Assembly (NCBI RefSeq): GCF_025567095.1
Contig: NZ_JAOQJH010000002.1
Reading direction: 5' to 3' (one strand)
Length of the DNA: 64,000 bases
Source of the DNA: Anthropogastromicrobium aceti
Lineage (GTDB): Bacteria; Bacillota; Clostridia; Lachnospirales; Lachnospiraceae
A program made the translations under genes and the position numbers. Under the pieces are notes generated by a model that did no database searches, was not told where the DNA came from, and saw nothing but the letters and a program-made list of their open reading frames with translations. This document shows positions 21,011 through 30,080 of the stretch, one piece after another (position 1 is the first letter of the stretch; each line of letters starts with the position of its first letter).

Positions 21011-22330
21011 ATGAAAATTACTTTTATGGGTGCAGGAAGCACAGTATTTGCGCGAAATGTAATCGGAGATTGCATGTGTTCAGAGGTGTTAAGAGATAGC
21101 ACATTTGCTCTGTATGACATCGACGGTGCAAGATTAAAGGAAAGCCAGACCATTTTGGAAGCGATGAGAGAGACAATGGGCGGCTATGGAAAGATTGAGT
21201 GTTATCTGGGCGTGGAAAACAGAAAAGAGGCCCTTCGCGGTGCCAATTTTGTTGTAAATGCAATCCAGGTTGGCGGCTATGATCCGTGCACAATCATTGA
21301 TTTTGAGATTCCAAAGAAATTTGGTCTGAGACAGACAATTGCAGATACGCTTGGAATCAGTGGTATCATGCGTGCACTTAGGACCATTCCGGTGATGGAT
21401 GATTTTGCAAGAGATATGGCAGAGGTTTGTCCAGATGCTCTGTTTTTAAATTATACAAACCCGATGGCTATGTTGACTGGCTATATGCTTCGCTACACAC
21501 CGATTCAGACAGTGGGTCTATGCCACAGTGTTCAGGTTTGCTCAGAGACATTATTAAAGGAATTTGGCATGGAAGACAAATTGGAGGGCAGAAAAGAACT
21601 GATTGCAGGAATCAATCATATGGGTTGGCTTCTTGAATTAAAGGACAAAAATGGTGTCGATCTGTATCCAGAGATCAAGTCACGCATTGGAGCAAAAATG
21701 GAAGATCCTGAATTTAAGGATAAGGTACGCTTTGACTATATTCGAAACTTTGGCTACTATTGTACTGAGTCAAGTGAACACAATGCGGAGTACAATGGAT
21801 TTTATATTAAGAGCAAATACCCAGAGTTAATTGATCGCTACAACATTCCACTAGATGAGTATCCGCGCCGCTGTGTCAACCAGATTGATGGTTGGAAGAA
21901 GGAATATGCCGAGTTGATGGAGAAGGGTGTGAAGGAACATACACGCTCACGCGAATATGCATCTCATATCATGGAGGCAGTTGTCACCGACAACGCATAT
22001 CAGATTGGAGGAAATGTATTAAATACCAATCATTTAATTTCCAATCTTCCGGTAGAGGCATGTGTAGAGGTACCGTGCCTTGTCAATGGTTCCGGCATTC
22101 ATCCGTGCGCAGTTGGATCTCTTCCGGTTCAGTGTGCAGCGATGAATATGACCAATATTAACGTGCAGCTTCTAACAATAGAGGCGGCAAGAACGCATAA
22201 GCTAGAGCATGTCTATCAGGCAGCAATGCTTGATCCGCATACTGGCAGTGAGCTTGATATTGACACGATTAAAAAGATGGTAGATGAGTTGATTGCAGCT
22301 CACGGAACGTATCTGCCGAAATTCCACTAA
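21011..22330 (+). CDS. melA: Alpha-galactosidase, glycoside hydrolase family 4
   Basis: A 439-residue cytoplasmic NAD- and divalent-metal-dependent glycosidase. The Rossmann start MKITFMGAGSTVFARNVIGD binds NAD. NYTNPMAM and GLCHSV follow, with Cys171-His172 as metal ligands. The CHSV form is typical of the alpha-galactosidase branch, whereas alpha-glucosidases have CHG. INHMGW carries the conserved His. EVPCLVNGSGIHPCAVGSLP near residue 355 is also family-typical. The length matches MelA. It is divergent from the AraC regulator and is expected to release galactose from melibiose- or raffinose-type sugars. Confidence 0.9.
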   Translation: MKITFMGAGSTVFARNVIGDCMCSEVLRDSTFALYDIDGARLKESQTILEAMRETMGGYGKIECYLGVENRKEALRGANFVVNAIQVGGYDPCTIIDFEIPKKFGLRQTIADTLGISGIMRALRTIPVMDDFARDMAEVCPDALFLNYTNPMAMLTGYMLRYTPIQTVGLCHSVQVCSETLLKEFGMEDKLEGRKELIAGINHMGWLLELKDKNGVDLYPEIKSRIGAKMEDPEFKDKVRFDYIRNFGYYCTESSEHNAEYNGFYIKSKYPELIDRYNIPLDEYPRRCVNQIDGWKKEYAELMEKGVKEHTRSREYASHIMEAVVTDNAYQIGGNVLNTNHLISNLPVEACVEVPCLVNGSGIHPCAVGSLPVQCAAMNMTNINVQLLTIEAARTHKLEHVYQAAMLDPHTGSELDIDTIKKMVDELIAAHGTYLPKFH

Positions 22331-22427
22331 TAATAAATGCTGTTGATACCAGGGTCTTAAGCTCAAAAATCTAATCGTGCAAGCACGAACGGCTTTTGGA
22401 GCTTTTGAAGTTGGCATCAAGTAGATA

Positions 22428-22459
22428 AAAGCCATGGGAGTCTATTTTCCCATGGCTTT
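22428..22459. terminator. Bidirectional terminator between GH4 and M42 genes
   Basis: AAAGCCATGGGA (22428-22439) pairs perfectly with TCCCATGGCTTT (22448-22459). Both outer flanks are A/T-rich, which fits the two genes converging here. Confidence 0.75.
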
Positions 22460-22482
22460 CAATCATTTATCACAAGATTATC

Positions 22483-23529
22483 TTAGTCCATTTTCGGTGC
22501 ATTTCCATTTAAGTAGGAGCACAGCAGACGGAAGGTATTTACTACACCGTCCTTGTGGGAGCGCTCATATCCGTGGGAAGCGTAAACACCGGCACCAATA
22601 AGACCGTGACGGGCATCCTTTCCTGCACTCAATGCAGCATCGGCATCAGAACCGTAGAACGGATAAATGTCAACAGCATAGTCAATGCTGTCTTTTTTTG
22701 CTGCATTTACAAGACCAGTTGTCACCTGATAATTGTAAGGACCGTGACCATCCTTTGCGCAGATGGATACCTGGCGCTCGGTACACTCAAGTCCATCGCC
22801 AACACATCCCATATCAACAGAAAGAAGTTCAGTAACATCTTCTGGAATGGAAGCACATGCACCATGACCAACCTCTTCAAATACTGTCATATGCTGATAA
22901 ACCTTGCGAAGCGGTGTGATGTTATTTTCGCGGATATATTTTGCATAGCCAAGTAAAATTGCAGCGCTTAGCTTGTCATCGAGGAAACGGCTCTTGATGT
23001 AGCCAGAGTTGGTTACAACGAGATTTGGATCTGCACAGACAAAACAGCCGTTTGTGATGCCGAGTGCCTTTACGTCATCCTTGGAGGTAACAGGCTCGTC
23101 TAAGACAACCTCAACTGACTGGAATGTACGCTGTGTAGTAGAATATTCCTTATTTACATGAAGGGAAGCATCTGCCAGTTGGATGGTTCCCTCATAAATT
23201 TGTCCGTCGTAGGTGTAAACGCGGCAGTTATGAGCTTCTGCATTGTTTGCGTTAAATCCGCCTACAGGAGACAGACGTAAACGTCCGTTTGACTTAATCT
23301 CAGCGACAACGGCACCAAGTGTATCTACGTGAGCCATGGTAAGAATCGGATCACCCTCACCGCCGATCTCTGCAATTACGCCGCCTTTAACGGTACGCTT
23401 TGCGCTATAGCCAAGACGTGCGTACTCCTCTAACAGGTAGTCGGTCACTTTTTTTGTGAAACCAGATGGACTGTCAATTGCCATCAGCTTTTTTAGCTGT
23501 TCCATGATGTAATCAAGATACTGATTCAT
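22483..23529 (-). CDS. M42-family metallo-aminopeptidase (FrvX/glutamyl aminopeptidase type)
   Basis: A 348-residue cytoplasmic enzyme with two metal ions that removes N-terminal residues from peptides. Visible family landmarks: AHVDTLG (metal His-x-Asp near residue 66), the bridging Asp in KSRFLDDKLSAAI, catalytic Glu pair in FEEVGHGA, metal Asp in LSVDMGCVGDGLE, and the C-terminal metal His region GVYASHGYERSH. Length is normal for the family. GGAGAAAAG lies before the start. No operon partner is obvious; the GH4 gene is convergent. Confidence 0.92.
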   Translation of the reverse strand: MNQYLDYIMEQLKKLMAIDSPSGFTKKVTDYLLEEYARLGYSAKRTVKGGVIAEIGGEGDPILTMAHVDTLGAVVAEIKSNGRLRLSPVGGFNANNAEAHNCRVYTYDGQIYEGTIQLADASLHVNKEYSTTQRTFQSVEVVLDEPVTSKDDVKALGITNGCFVCADPNLVVTNSGYIKSRFLDDKLSAAILLGYAKYIRENNITPLRKVYQHMTVFEEVGHGACASIPEDVTELLSVDMGCVGDGLECTERQVSICAKDGHGPYNYQVTTGLVNAAKKDSIDYAVDIYPFYGSDADAALSAGKDARHGLIGAGVYASHGYERSHKDGVVNTFRLLCSYLNGNAPKMD

Positions 23530-23865
23530 GATTTTTCTTTTCTCCTATCAAAATAAAAATGATGTAATGTCTACGAAGTGTGCCACTATTTGATTAATTT
23601 TACAATTCGCAAACATTCGTTTCGCCCGATCGGGTGAGCTATGTCCATGATACACAAAATTGAGAAAATGTGCAAGATAAACGTAAGGTATGTTGCCGTG
23701 GCTTGATAAAGAAGAATTCTACCATGATCGTACAAAGCAAATAATATTCGAGCAAAAAGAATGAGAAAAACAAGAAAATATCGCATATTTTTCGGTAAAA
23801 GATTGGTACAAAATTTTGAACACCGAACAGATTATCGAAAACACATGAAATTTGAGCAAGAAATG
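23530..23865. other. Intergenic region upstream of sugar importer operon
   Basis: About 340 bp without a recognisable gene. It should hold the promoter of the M42 gene on the left and of the importer on the right. GCCCGATCGGGT at about 23626-23637 is a GC-rich palindromic site in AT-rich sequence and could bind a regulator. Confidence 0.4.
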
Positions 23866-23895
23866 GGGAGTAAAAATTTACTCCCTTTCTTTTTT
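23866..23895 (+). terminator. Terminator-like hairpin in the leader of the sugar importer operon
   Basis: GGGAGTAAA and TTTACTCCC (23866-23885) form a perfect stem, followed by TTTCTTTTTT. It lies on the plus strand about 75 bp before lplB, with no plus-strand gene before it. It is therefore either an attenuator of the operon or the stop of an unseen small RNA. Confidence 0.75.
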
Positions 23896-23968
23896 GAAAG
23901 TGCTACGCTATACTGCAATCAGACGAAGCGAAAACGAAAAAATAAAAACGAGGGTAAGGAGGTTTGCG

Positions 23969-24913
23969 ATGAAGAAAAAGAAAGGAGGGAGTACACTCCC
24001 AAGAAAAAAGAAAGGATTTCGGTTAGCATTTAAAAGCTACTGGCAATTATATGTTTTGGTGTTACCGGCAGTCCTTTACTTTTTGGTTTTCAACTATTTG
24101 CCATTATATGGAATCCAGATTGCATTTAAGGATTACAAGGCAGTCAAAGGAATTGCAGGAAGCCCGTGGGTTGGACTAAAGCATTTTAAAAATTTCTTCA
24201 ATGCTTATTATTTTGACAGATTGATTATCAATACGTTATTATTGAATATTTTAAATCTGGTATTTAGCTTTCCAGTTCCGTTATTGTTATCAATTCTGTT
24301 GAATCAGATTCGAAAGCAAAAGGTAAAGCGTGCAATTCAGACAACCATCTATGTACCATATTTTATTTCAACAGTTGTATTAGCTGGTATGCTTTATATC
24401 TTCTTATCACCGACAAGTGGTATCTTCAATCATGTCAGACAGGCGATGGGACTAAACCCAATCGACTATATGTCAGAGGCAGCAGCATTCAGACCGATCT
24501 ACATCATTTCTAATATATGGCAGACGGCAGGATACAGTACAATTCTTTATATTGCGACACTGACTGGAATTGATTTGTCTCTGTACGAGGCAGCAGATAT
24601 TGACGGAGCAAGCATCTGGCAGAAGATTCGCTATATTGATCTCCCAACTTTGGTTCCAACTGCGATGATGGTTTTCATTTTGGATTGTGGAAAGCTATTA
24701 AGCAGCAATACGAACAAGGTACTGGTTTTGCAGACATCTGGAAACATTCCGACATCCGATATTTTGGGTGTATATGTATACACAGTCGGACTTGGAAGCG
24801 GACAATTTTCCTATACATCGGCAATTGGTCTTTTTGTAAATGTGATTAACTTTGTTATGATCATTCTGGTAAATACCATTTCCAAGAAGACAGCAGATGT
24901 AGGTCTGTTCTAA
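23969..24913 (+). CDS. lplB: Polysaccharide ABC transporter permease, LplB family
   Basis: A 314-residue permease with six membrane segments. It has a Lys-rich cytoplasmic start (MKKKKGGSTLPRKKKGF), the family segment YLPLYGIQIAFKDYKAVKGI, and the EAA coupling loop YEAADIDGASIWQKIRYIDL near residue 205. It belongs to the LplB/YteP group that imports complex oligosaccharides. I chose ATG 23969, preceded by TAAGGAGG. An in-frame opening further upstream to 23852 runs through the leader hairpin. It forms an importer with the YtcP-type permease and binding protein that follow. Confidence 0.92.
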   Translation: MKKKKGGSTLPRKKKGFRLAFKSYWQLYVLVLPAVLYFLVFNYLPLYGIQIAFKDYKAVKGIAGSPWVGLKHFKNFFNAYYFDRLIINTLLLNILNLVFSFPVPLLLSILLNQIRKQKVKRAIQTTIYVPYFISTVVLAGMLYIFLSPTSGIFNHVRQAMGLNPIDYMSEAAAFRPIYIISNIWQTAGYSTILYIATLTGIDLSLYEAADIDGASIWQKIRYIDLPTLVPTAMMVFILDCGKLLSSNTNKVLVLQTSGNIPTSDILGVYVYTVGLGSGQFSYTSAIGLFVNVINFVMIILVNTISKKTADVGLF

Positions 24914-24934
24914 GAGGAAGGGAGGATTGACGAG

Positions 24935-25849
24935 ATGAAACGTTCTAAGATCAAGCATTCCAGAAGTAATCAGGTGTTTTACATATTTAATACAATCTTC
25001 TGGATTATATTTATGTTTTTGATTATTTATCCGCTGTATTTGGTCTGCATTGCGTCAGTATCAGATCCAGATGCGATTGTAGCAGGAAAAGTTATTTGGC
25101 ATCCAGTTGATTTTTCATTGATTGGATACAAGGCTGTATTAGAGTATACTGAATTCTGGACTTCGTATCGCAACTCATTTATCTATACGATATCAAGTGT
25201 GGTCATCAGTATTATCGTGACATTGACAGCAGCATATTCTCTTTCCAGACCGAAATTTCCTGGAAAGGCAGCAATCAATATGTTCTTTGTCATCACAATG
25301 TTCTTTAATGGTGGATTGATTCCAACCTTCCTTGTGATGAAAGACATCGGTATGTACAACAATCCGCTGGTTATGGTACTGATGGGCTGTGTATCAGTTT
25401 GGAATTTGATGGTGGCAAGAACCTTCATTCAGACCAATATCCCAGAGGAATTGTATGAGGCATCGGCTTTAGACGGCGCTTCTCACTTCCAATATTTTAT
25501 CAAGGTCGTTATGCCACTTTCGAAGACGATCATCGCAGTGTTAGCTGTCTACTATGGTGTAGCAAAGTGGAATGATTACTTTACTGGACTAGTTTATTTA
25601 AAGGATCGTTCTCTCTATCCGCTACAGACAGTGCTTCGTGAGATTTTGGCGACACTTCAAGTGGATATGACAGGAGACTTTATGACAACAATGTCGGAAG
25701 ATGCGTCGAATTTGGCAGAGGCAACCAGAATTGCCAATGTATCCAAATATTGTATTATTGTATTGGCAACTGGACCAGTTGTTGTGTTATACGCATTTAT
25801 GCAAAAATATTTTGAAAAGGGTGTTATGATCGGATCGCTGAAGGGATGA
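24935..25849 (+). CDS. Carbohydrate ABC transporter permease, YtcP/LplC family
   Basis: A 304-residue permease with six membrane segments. The family region LVCIASVSDPDAIVAGKVIW lies after the first helix, and MFFNGGLIPTFLVMKDIGMYNN is the typical YtcP signature. The EAA loop is YEASALDGASHFQYFIKVVMP near residue 180. The C-terminus KYFEKGVMIGSLKG is standard for the family. AGGGAGG lies before the ATG, 21 bp after lplB. No ATPase gene is nearby; such importers usually share an MsmX-type ATPase encoded elsewhere. Confidence 0.93.
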   Translation: MKRSKIKHSRSNQVFYIFNTIFWIIFMFLIIYPLYLVCIASVSDPDAIVAGKVIWHPVDFSLIGYKAVLEYTEFWTSYRNSFIYTISSVVISIIVTLTAAYSLSRPKFPGKAAINMFFVITMFFNGGLIPTFLVMKDIGMYNNPLVMVLMGCVSVWNLMVARTFIQTNIPEELYEASALDGASHFQYFIKVVMPLSKTIIAVLAVYYGVAKWNDYFTGLVYLKDRSLYPLQTVLREILATLQVDMTGDFMTTMSEDASNLAEATRIANVSKYCIIVLATGPVVVLYAFMQKYFEKGVMIGSLKG

Positions 25850-25929
25850 TTTGCAACAGGCAAATATCAAAGGCGTAAAGATAGAATCAGAAAATCAAAA
25901 ACAGAAAAGGAAAACAGGAGGAATTCAAA

Positions 25930-27537
25930 ATGAGAAGAAAAATGTATGCAACCGCAATGACCGCAATGCTTGTGACAGGAACACTGATGGGCTTAGCAGT
26001 ACCGGCAGCAGAGAGAGACGGTGTAACTCTCCATGGAGACAGTACCTATGATTCAATTGAGAAGATCACTGATGAGGATCTGACACTGAAGATTATGTTG
26101 GCGATTCGTGACGGCGATACGATCAAGGCACCGGAAGAACTTGCAGCTGTTCAGGATTTGGAGGCATTGACAGGCGTCAACATAGAATGGGAAGTAATTA
26201 AAGCTTCTGACTGGTCCATGAAGACAAATCTGATGTTTGCATCAGGTGAAATGCCAGATATCATCATCGCTGTAAACGGACAGGGACAGATTGACTATGA
26301 GGAGTATGGTGTGTCTCAGGAACTGGTAATTCCGTTAGATGATTATATCACTGAGGAATTGATGCCAAATTATTACTCTCGTATTCAGGCAGAGGAAAGC
26401 GATCCAACAATTAGCCTCGTTGCATCCGATGGAAAGACCTATTCAATTGGATATCTGGTTGGTCAGTATATTTGTGAGGAAGGTCATTACTTCATTAACC
26501 GTGATTGGATGAATGAGCTGGGACTGGAAGATCCGACAACGATAGAGGAGCTAACAGAGGTGCTTCGCAAGTTTAAGGAAGCGTATCCAGACTATGTGCC
26601 GTATGAGATGGGATTGGATGCTGGCGCATATTATGATTTAAAGTATGTACTTCCAATGTTTGGTATTCCAAATTCTGATAAATGGCTGTATATTGATGAG
26701 GATAAGAAGGTGCAGTTTGCACCAGTACAGCAGGGATTCCGCGATTGTGTCGAGTGGTTGTCAGAGTGCTATGCGGAAGGATTGTTAGATCCAGAGTGTC
26801 TGTCACAGGATGGCAATACACTTCAGACAAAGCTATCCGAAGGAAATGTTGGCTTTTTTACAGCATGGAGATTAAAGGCCATGGGATGGGATGATGGAGT
26901 TGCAGCAAACAGCGAGTGTATTCTTCCACCGTCAGTAGATGGAAAGGGAGCCTATATGGATCGCTATCTGGAGCTGGCTCGTCCGTGTGCATTTATCACA
27001 GCAACCAATGAGCATGTAGAGGAGTCAATTCGCCTTCTGGATGCGATGATGGATACTGAGATGCAGGCAGATCTGTACTACGGTCCTCAGAATCCGACAG
27101 AGGGAACCGGTTGGGTATACGATGAGGAAAACGGAAAGATTAACACAGTGACAGTAAGCGATGTGACTGTGAAAAATCAGATTGACTGCAACACTCAGTT
27201 CTTTGCACCAGGTGATTACATTTCTGAAAACTACAATCTGTCCGAGCAGCGTCTGGAAAAGATCGATTATTGCCAGATGTATGATGAGGCCGGTGTCATC
27301 AACACCTATTCTAGCCAGTATTTTGCAATGTCAGGTCTAACTGCGGATGTACTTGCCGATTTCAGTTTAATTGAGACAGATATTGATAATGCGGTTAGTG
27401 AAGCAGTTGCTGACTTTGTGGCTCATGGTGTGACCGATGACAGCTGGGATTCCTTCGTATCAAAGTTTGACGGAATGAATATTGATCAGTATGTCAGCAC
27501 CTATCAGGAAGCAATTGATGGCATGGATCTGGAATAA
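25930..27537 (+). CDS. Extracellular solute-binding protein of LplA/YtcQ type, non-lipidated signal
   Basis: A 535-residue binding protein for oligosaccharides. The signal peptide MRRKMYATAMTAMLVTGTLM continues to a VPA-A cleavage site near residue 29. No cysteine follows, so unlike most Gram-positive binding proteins it lacks a lipobox. The mature part shows the family layout: VQDLEALTGVNIEWEVI near residue 75, SGEMPDIII near 112, RDWMNELGLEDPTTIEELTE near 190. GGAGGAATTCAAA precedes the ATG. It is the third gene of the importer operon and ends before a strong terminator. Confidence 0.9.
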   Translation: MRRKMYATAMTAMLVTGTLMGLAVPAAERDGVTLHGDSTYDSIEKITDEDLTLKIMLAIRDGDTIKAPEELAAVQDLEALTGVNIEWEVIKASDWSMKTNLMFASGEMPDIIIAVNGQGQIDYEEYGVSQELVIPLDDYITEELMPNYYSRIQAEESDPTISLVASDGKTYSIGYLVGQYICEEGHYFINRDWMNELGLEDPTTIEELTEVLRKFKEAYPDYVPYEMGLDAGAYYDLKYVLPMFGIPNSDKWLYIDEDKKVQFAPVQQGFRDCVEWLSECYAEGLLDPECLSQDGNTLQTKLSEGNVGFFTAWRLKAMGWDDGVAANSECILPPSVDGKGAYMDRYLELARPCAFITATNEHVEESIRLLDAMMDTEMQADLYYGPQNPTEGTGWVYDEENGKINTVTVSDVTVKNQIDCNTQFFAPGDYISENYNLSEQRLEKIDYCQMYDEAGVINTYSSQYFAMSGLTADVLADFSLIETDIDNAVSEAVADFVAHGVTDDSWDSFVSKFDGMNIDQYVSTYQEAIDGMDLE

Positions 27538-27598
27538 TTTTAAAATGAATTGATCTATGATTCATCTGTATAAGGCAAAAAGATAAGAGGATATATGC

Positions 27599-27632
27599 AA
27601 AAGATGGCAGAAAAAAAGCTGCCATCTTTTGT
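27599..27632 (+). terminator. Terminator of the LplB-type importer operon
   Basis: AAAAGATGGCAG (27599-27610) pairs perfectly with CTGCCATCTTTT (27619-27630) around an 8-nt loop. The stem ends in T residues. Confidence 0.88.
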
Positions 27633-27639
27633 GACCCCT

Positions 27640-27668
27640 TTGACGAAATGATTGTGACTGGGTATAAT
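27640..27668 (+). promoter_or_regulatory. Promoter of the membrane AraC-type sensor gene
   Basis: TTGACG (27640-27645), 17-bp spacer, TATAAT (27663-27668), 30 bp before the start codon: a near-consensus sigma-A promoter. Confidence 0.85.
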
Positions 27669-27697
27669 GGGGCAAAAGGGCAAAGGAGAAATGAGGC

Positions 27698-29902
27698 ATG
27701 AAGGGCAGAAAAAAGACGGGGCAAAACATACTTCATTATGTGATTGCATCAAATGTTGTGATTGTTTTTATCATTGCCATATTGGGCGGCTATCTGTTTC
27801 GATTTTACTACAAAAAAATGCAGGAGGATTTTTATAAGGAGAATTCTGTCTATATTGGAAATATTGCAAAAACGCACGGAAATGAGCTGCAAATTTTACA
27901 GGATATTTCAATGCAGATTGCGCTTTCCGACTCGGCAAGATTCCTTCTAGATGAGCAACCGACAAAAAGTGCTGCATTGAAAAAACAGCTGAACCAATAT
28001 CGTTCTGTGAATCAGTTTTTTGATGTAATGTACTGCTTTTACCAGAAGGATCAGTATCTTTTTAACCATATGACTTCAATGTCAATTGATTTATTTTGCG
28101 ATACGGCTTATAGACTGGAAAATTATAATCCAGAAGAGCTGAAGGAGCTTCTTTGTACAACACAAAAAAAGTTGATTGTGCTATCAGAGGAGACAGTAGA
28201 GGGTGAGCTTGTCTACTTTTATGATGTACAGGCAAGGAATGTAATTTATATTTATCCAGTGGCACCAAAGTATGATACGATTTTGATTTTCTTTATTGGT
28301 GCCGACCACTATGATGATCTGTTTGCAGATGAACAGGGAAACCAGAGAAATACATGGCTAATTTATAATGGAAAAGTGGTAGCAGAAAGTGAATCAGAAG
28401 AAATTGATGATGAATTGCTATTAAGCCAGATTGGTGATGAGAATGAGCAAAAACAAGTGAAAATCGAGGGAAAGAACTATTTGCTCACAAAAGAGACTGA
28501 TGACGTTGGCTTTTCTTATGTTGCAGTGCAGCCGATGAATGTGTTTACCGATCGACTTAGAATCCATCTTTGGGGAATTGGTGTTTTAATTATTCTGTGC
28601 TGTGTTCCAACTTTTTTGCTGATTGGAATCCTCTCAAGCCGTGTACTAGGCGGTGTGAAAAATATAAACCGTATGCTATCTAGTGAGGGAGAGGAAACCT
28701 ACGATTTGGGTAAAATTGAGGTTGGCATCCGACAGCTAGTAAATAGTTCTGAGGATATGAAGCAGGATCAGATGTCACTTCGAAAGAGTCGTTTTATTCG
28801 AAGCTTTCTTCAGAGCAAATATACGGCACTTGAAATTTTAAGGCGCGATGCAGCTGATGCAGAAATCAATATTTCGTATGGATTACAGATGGTTGGTGTA
28901 ATTGGAAGTAGTGCATCTGGCAATGAAGAAAAAATATTTGAACAGATTCTTGAATTTATTCAAAAACAGGAAAATCTGGAAGGATATGGAATTCATCTAG
29001 TCAATACCAATCAACGAGTGATGGTACTTTTTGGAGAATCGGAGGAAAATTTGTATCAAGCCTTTGATAAGATTCTTCGGATTGGCCGAGTACACTGTGA
29101 CGAGTTTGTTGTAGCGGTTAGTTGGGCGCATCGTTCCCTACTCAATGGCTCATTGGCCTATTTAGAGGCAAATACAGCTTATGACAGCCGATTCTTAGTG
29201 GATAGCAGTCAGGTCATTCGCTTTACAGAGATTGGTCAGAACTCATCTGTCAGCAACTATCAGAATATGAGAAGCCGCTACATGGTACAGCTAGAAAATA
29301 CGATTCGTGTGGGAAACGAGCAGGAGGTTGAAAAGGCAATTCATGATCTTTGTAAAAAGTTGGAGGAAGAGCATGCGACGCTTCTGACATTTCGTCTTCT
29401 GTATGACGAAGTGTTGCGTTTTCTTATGGATCAGTGGAATGGAGACGAGAAGGACTGGAATCAGGTCTATAATGTATTTACACTGTCAAGATGCTTAACA
29501 ATGGAAGATTTCACTTCACTTTTGACAGAGGCCTGCCATATGATTTTGGACACAAAGACCGATGTAAAGAGCCATCAGTCAGAGCTGGTTGTAAAGGCAA
29601 TGGAGATCATGCAAAAGACGTATTCTGATCCAGATTTAAATATGGCATCACTAGCCGATCAGCTTGGCATCTCTCCAGTAACACTAGCAGTTGAGTTTAA
29701 GAATGAAACTGGAATTAGCCCATCTGATTATCTGGCAGTTGTGCGGTTAGAGCGTGCTAAGGAGCTGCTTCGCACAACAGATCAGCTTGTAAAGCAGGTG
29801 AGCGAGGCGGTAGGATATGAGGATGATCATGTATTTATAAGACGCTTTAAAAAATATACTGGAAAGACACCGGGACAATACCGAAAAGAGTCACAGCAAT
29901 AA
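27698..29902 (+). CDS. Membrane-bound AraC-family regulator with extracellular sensor domain
   Basis: A 734-residue one-component sensor-regulator. A first membrane helix is at about residues 14-36. An extracytoplasmic Cache-like domain spans ~40-285 and is followed by a second helix near 292-315 (IHLWGIGVLIILCCVPTFLL). A cytoplasmic helical and YesN-like central region comes next. The C-terminal ~100 residues are two AraC helix-turn-helix units (LNMASLADQLGISPVTLAVE; VSEAVGYEDDHVFIRRFKKY) ending TGKTPGQYRK. AAAGGAG precedes the ATG. Its position directly after the LplB-type importer suggests that it senses the imported glycan outside the cell and activates this cluster. Confidence 0.92.
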   Translation: MKGRKKTGQNILHYVIASNVVIVFIIAILGGYLFRFYYKKMQEDFYKENSVYIGNIAKTHGNELQILQDISMQIALSDSARFLLDEQPTKSAALKKQLNQYRSVNQFFDVMYCFYQKDQYLFNHMTSMSIDLFCDTAYRLENYNPEELKELLCTTQKKLIVLSEETVEGELVYFYDVQARNVIYIYPVAPKYDTILIFFIGADHYDDLFADEQGNQRNTWLIYNGKVVAESESEEIDDELLLSQIGDENEQKQVKIEGKNYLLTKETDDVGFSYVAVQPMNVFTDRLRIHLWGIGVLIILCCVPTFLLIGILSSRVLGGVKNINRMLSSEGEETYDLGKIEVGIRQLVNSSEDMKQDQMSLRKSRFIRSFLQSKYTALEILRRDAADAEINISYGLQMVGVIGSSASGNEEKIFEQILEFIQKQENLEGYGIHLVNTNQRVMVLFGESEENLYQAFDKILRIGRVHCDEFVVAVSWAHRSLLNGSLAYLEANTAYDSRFLVDSSQVIRFTEIGQNSSVSNYQNMRSRYMVQLENTIRVGNEQEVEKAIHDLCKKLEEEHATLLTFRLLYDEVLRFLMDQWNGDEKDWNQVYNVFTLSRCLTMEDFTSLLTEACHMILDTKTDVKSHQSELVVKAMEIMQKTYSDPDLNMASLADQLGISPVTLAVEFKNETGISPSDYLAVVRLERAKELLRTTDQLVKQVSEAVGYEDDHVFIRRFKKYTGKTPGQYRKESQQ

Positions 29903-29924
29903 CGATAACAAGAAACTTCACGGG

Positions 29925-29960
29925 AAAGCCACGGGGACGAATCTGTCCCCATGGCTTTTT
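29925..29960 (+). terminator. Terminator after the membrane AraC-type regulator
   Basis: AAAGCCACGGGGAC (29925-29938) pairs with GTCCCCATGGCTTT (29945-29958) with one mismatch, then more T residues. Confidence 0.9.
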
Positions 29961-30080
29961 CTGTGTCTAAATGTTTTTTCAAAAGAAGTGAAATCTCCAT
30001 TGTTATTAGATTCGACATGGTTTACAATAGAAAATATGCATATTAGGTCAGATGCAAAATGAAAAAGGAGGAGTTGGAAA

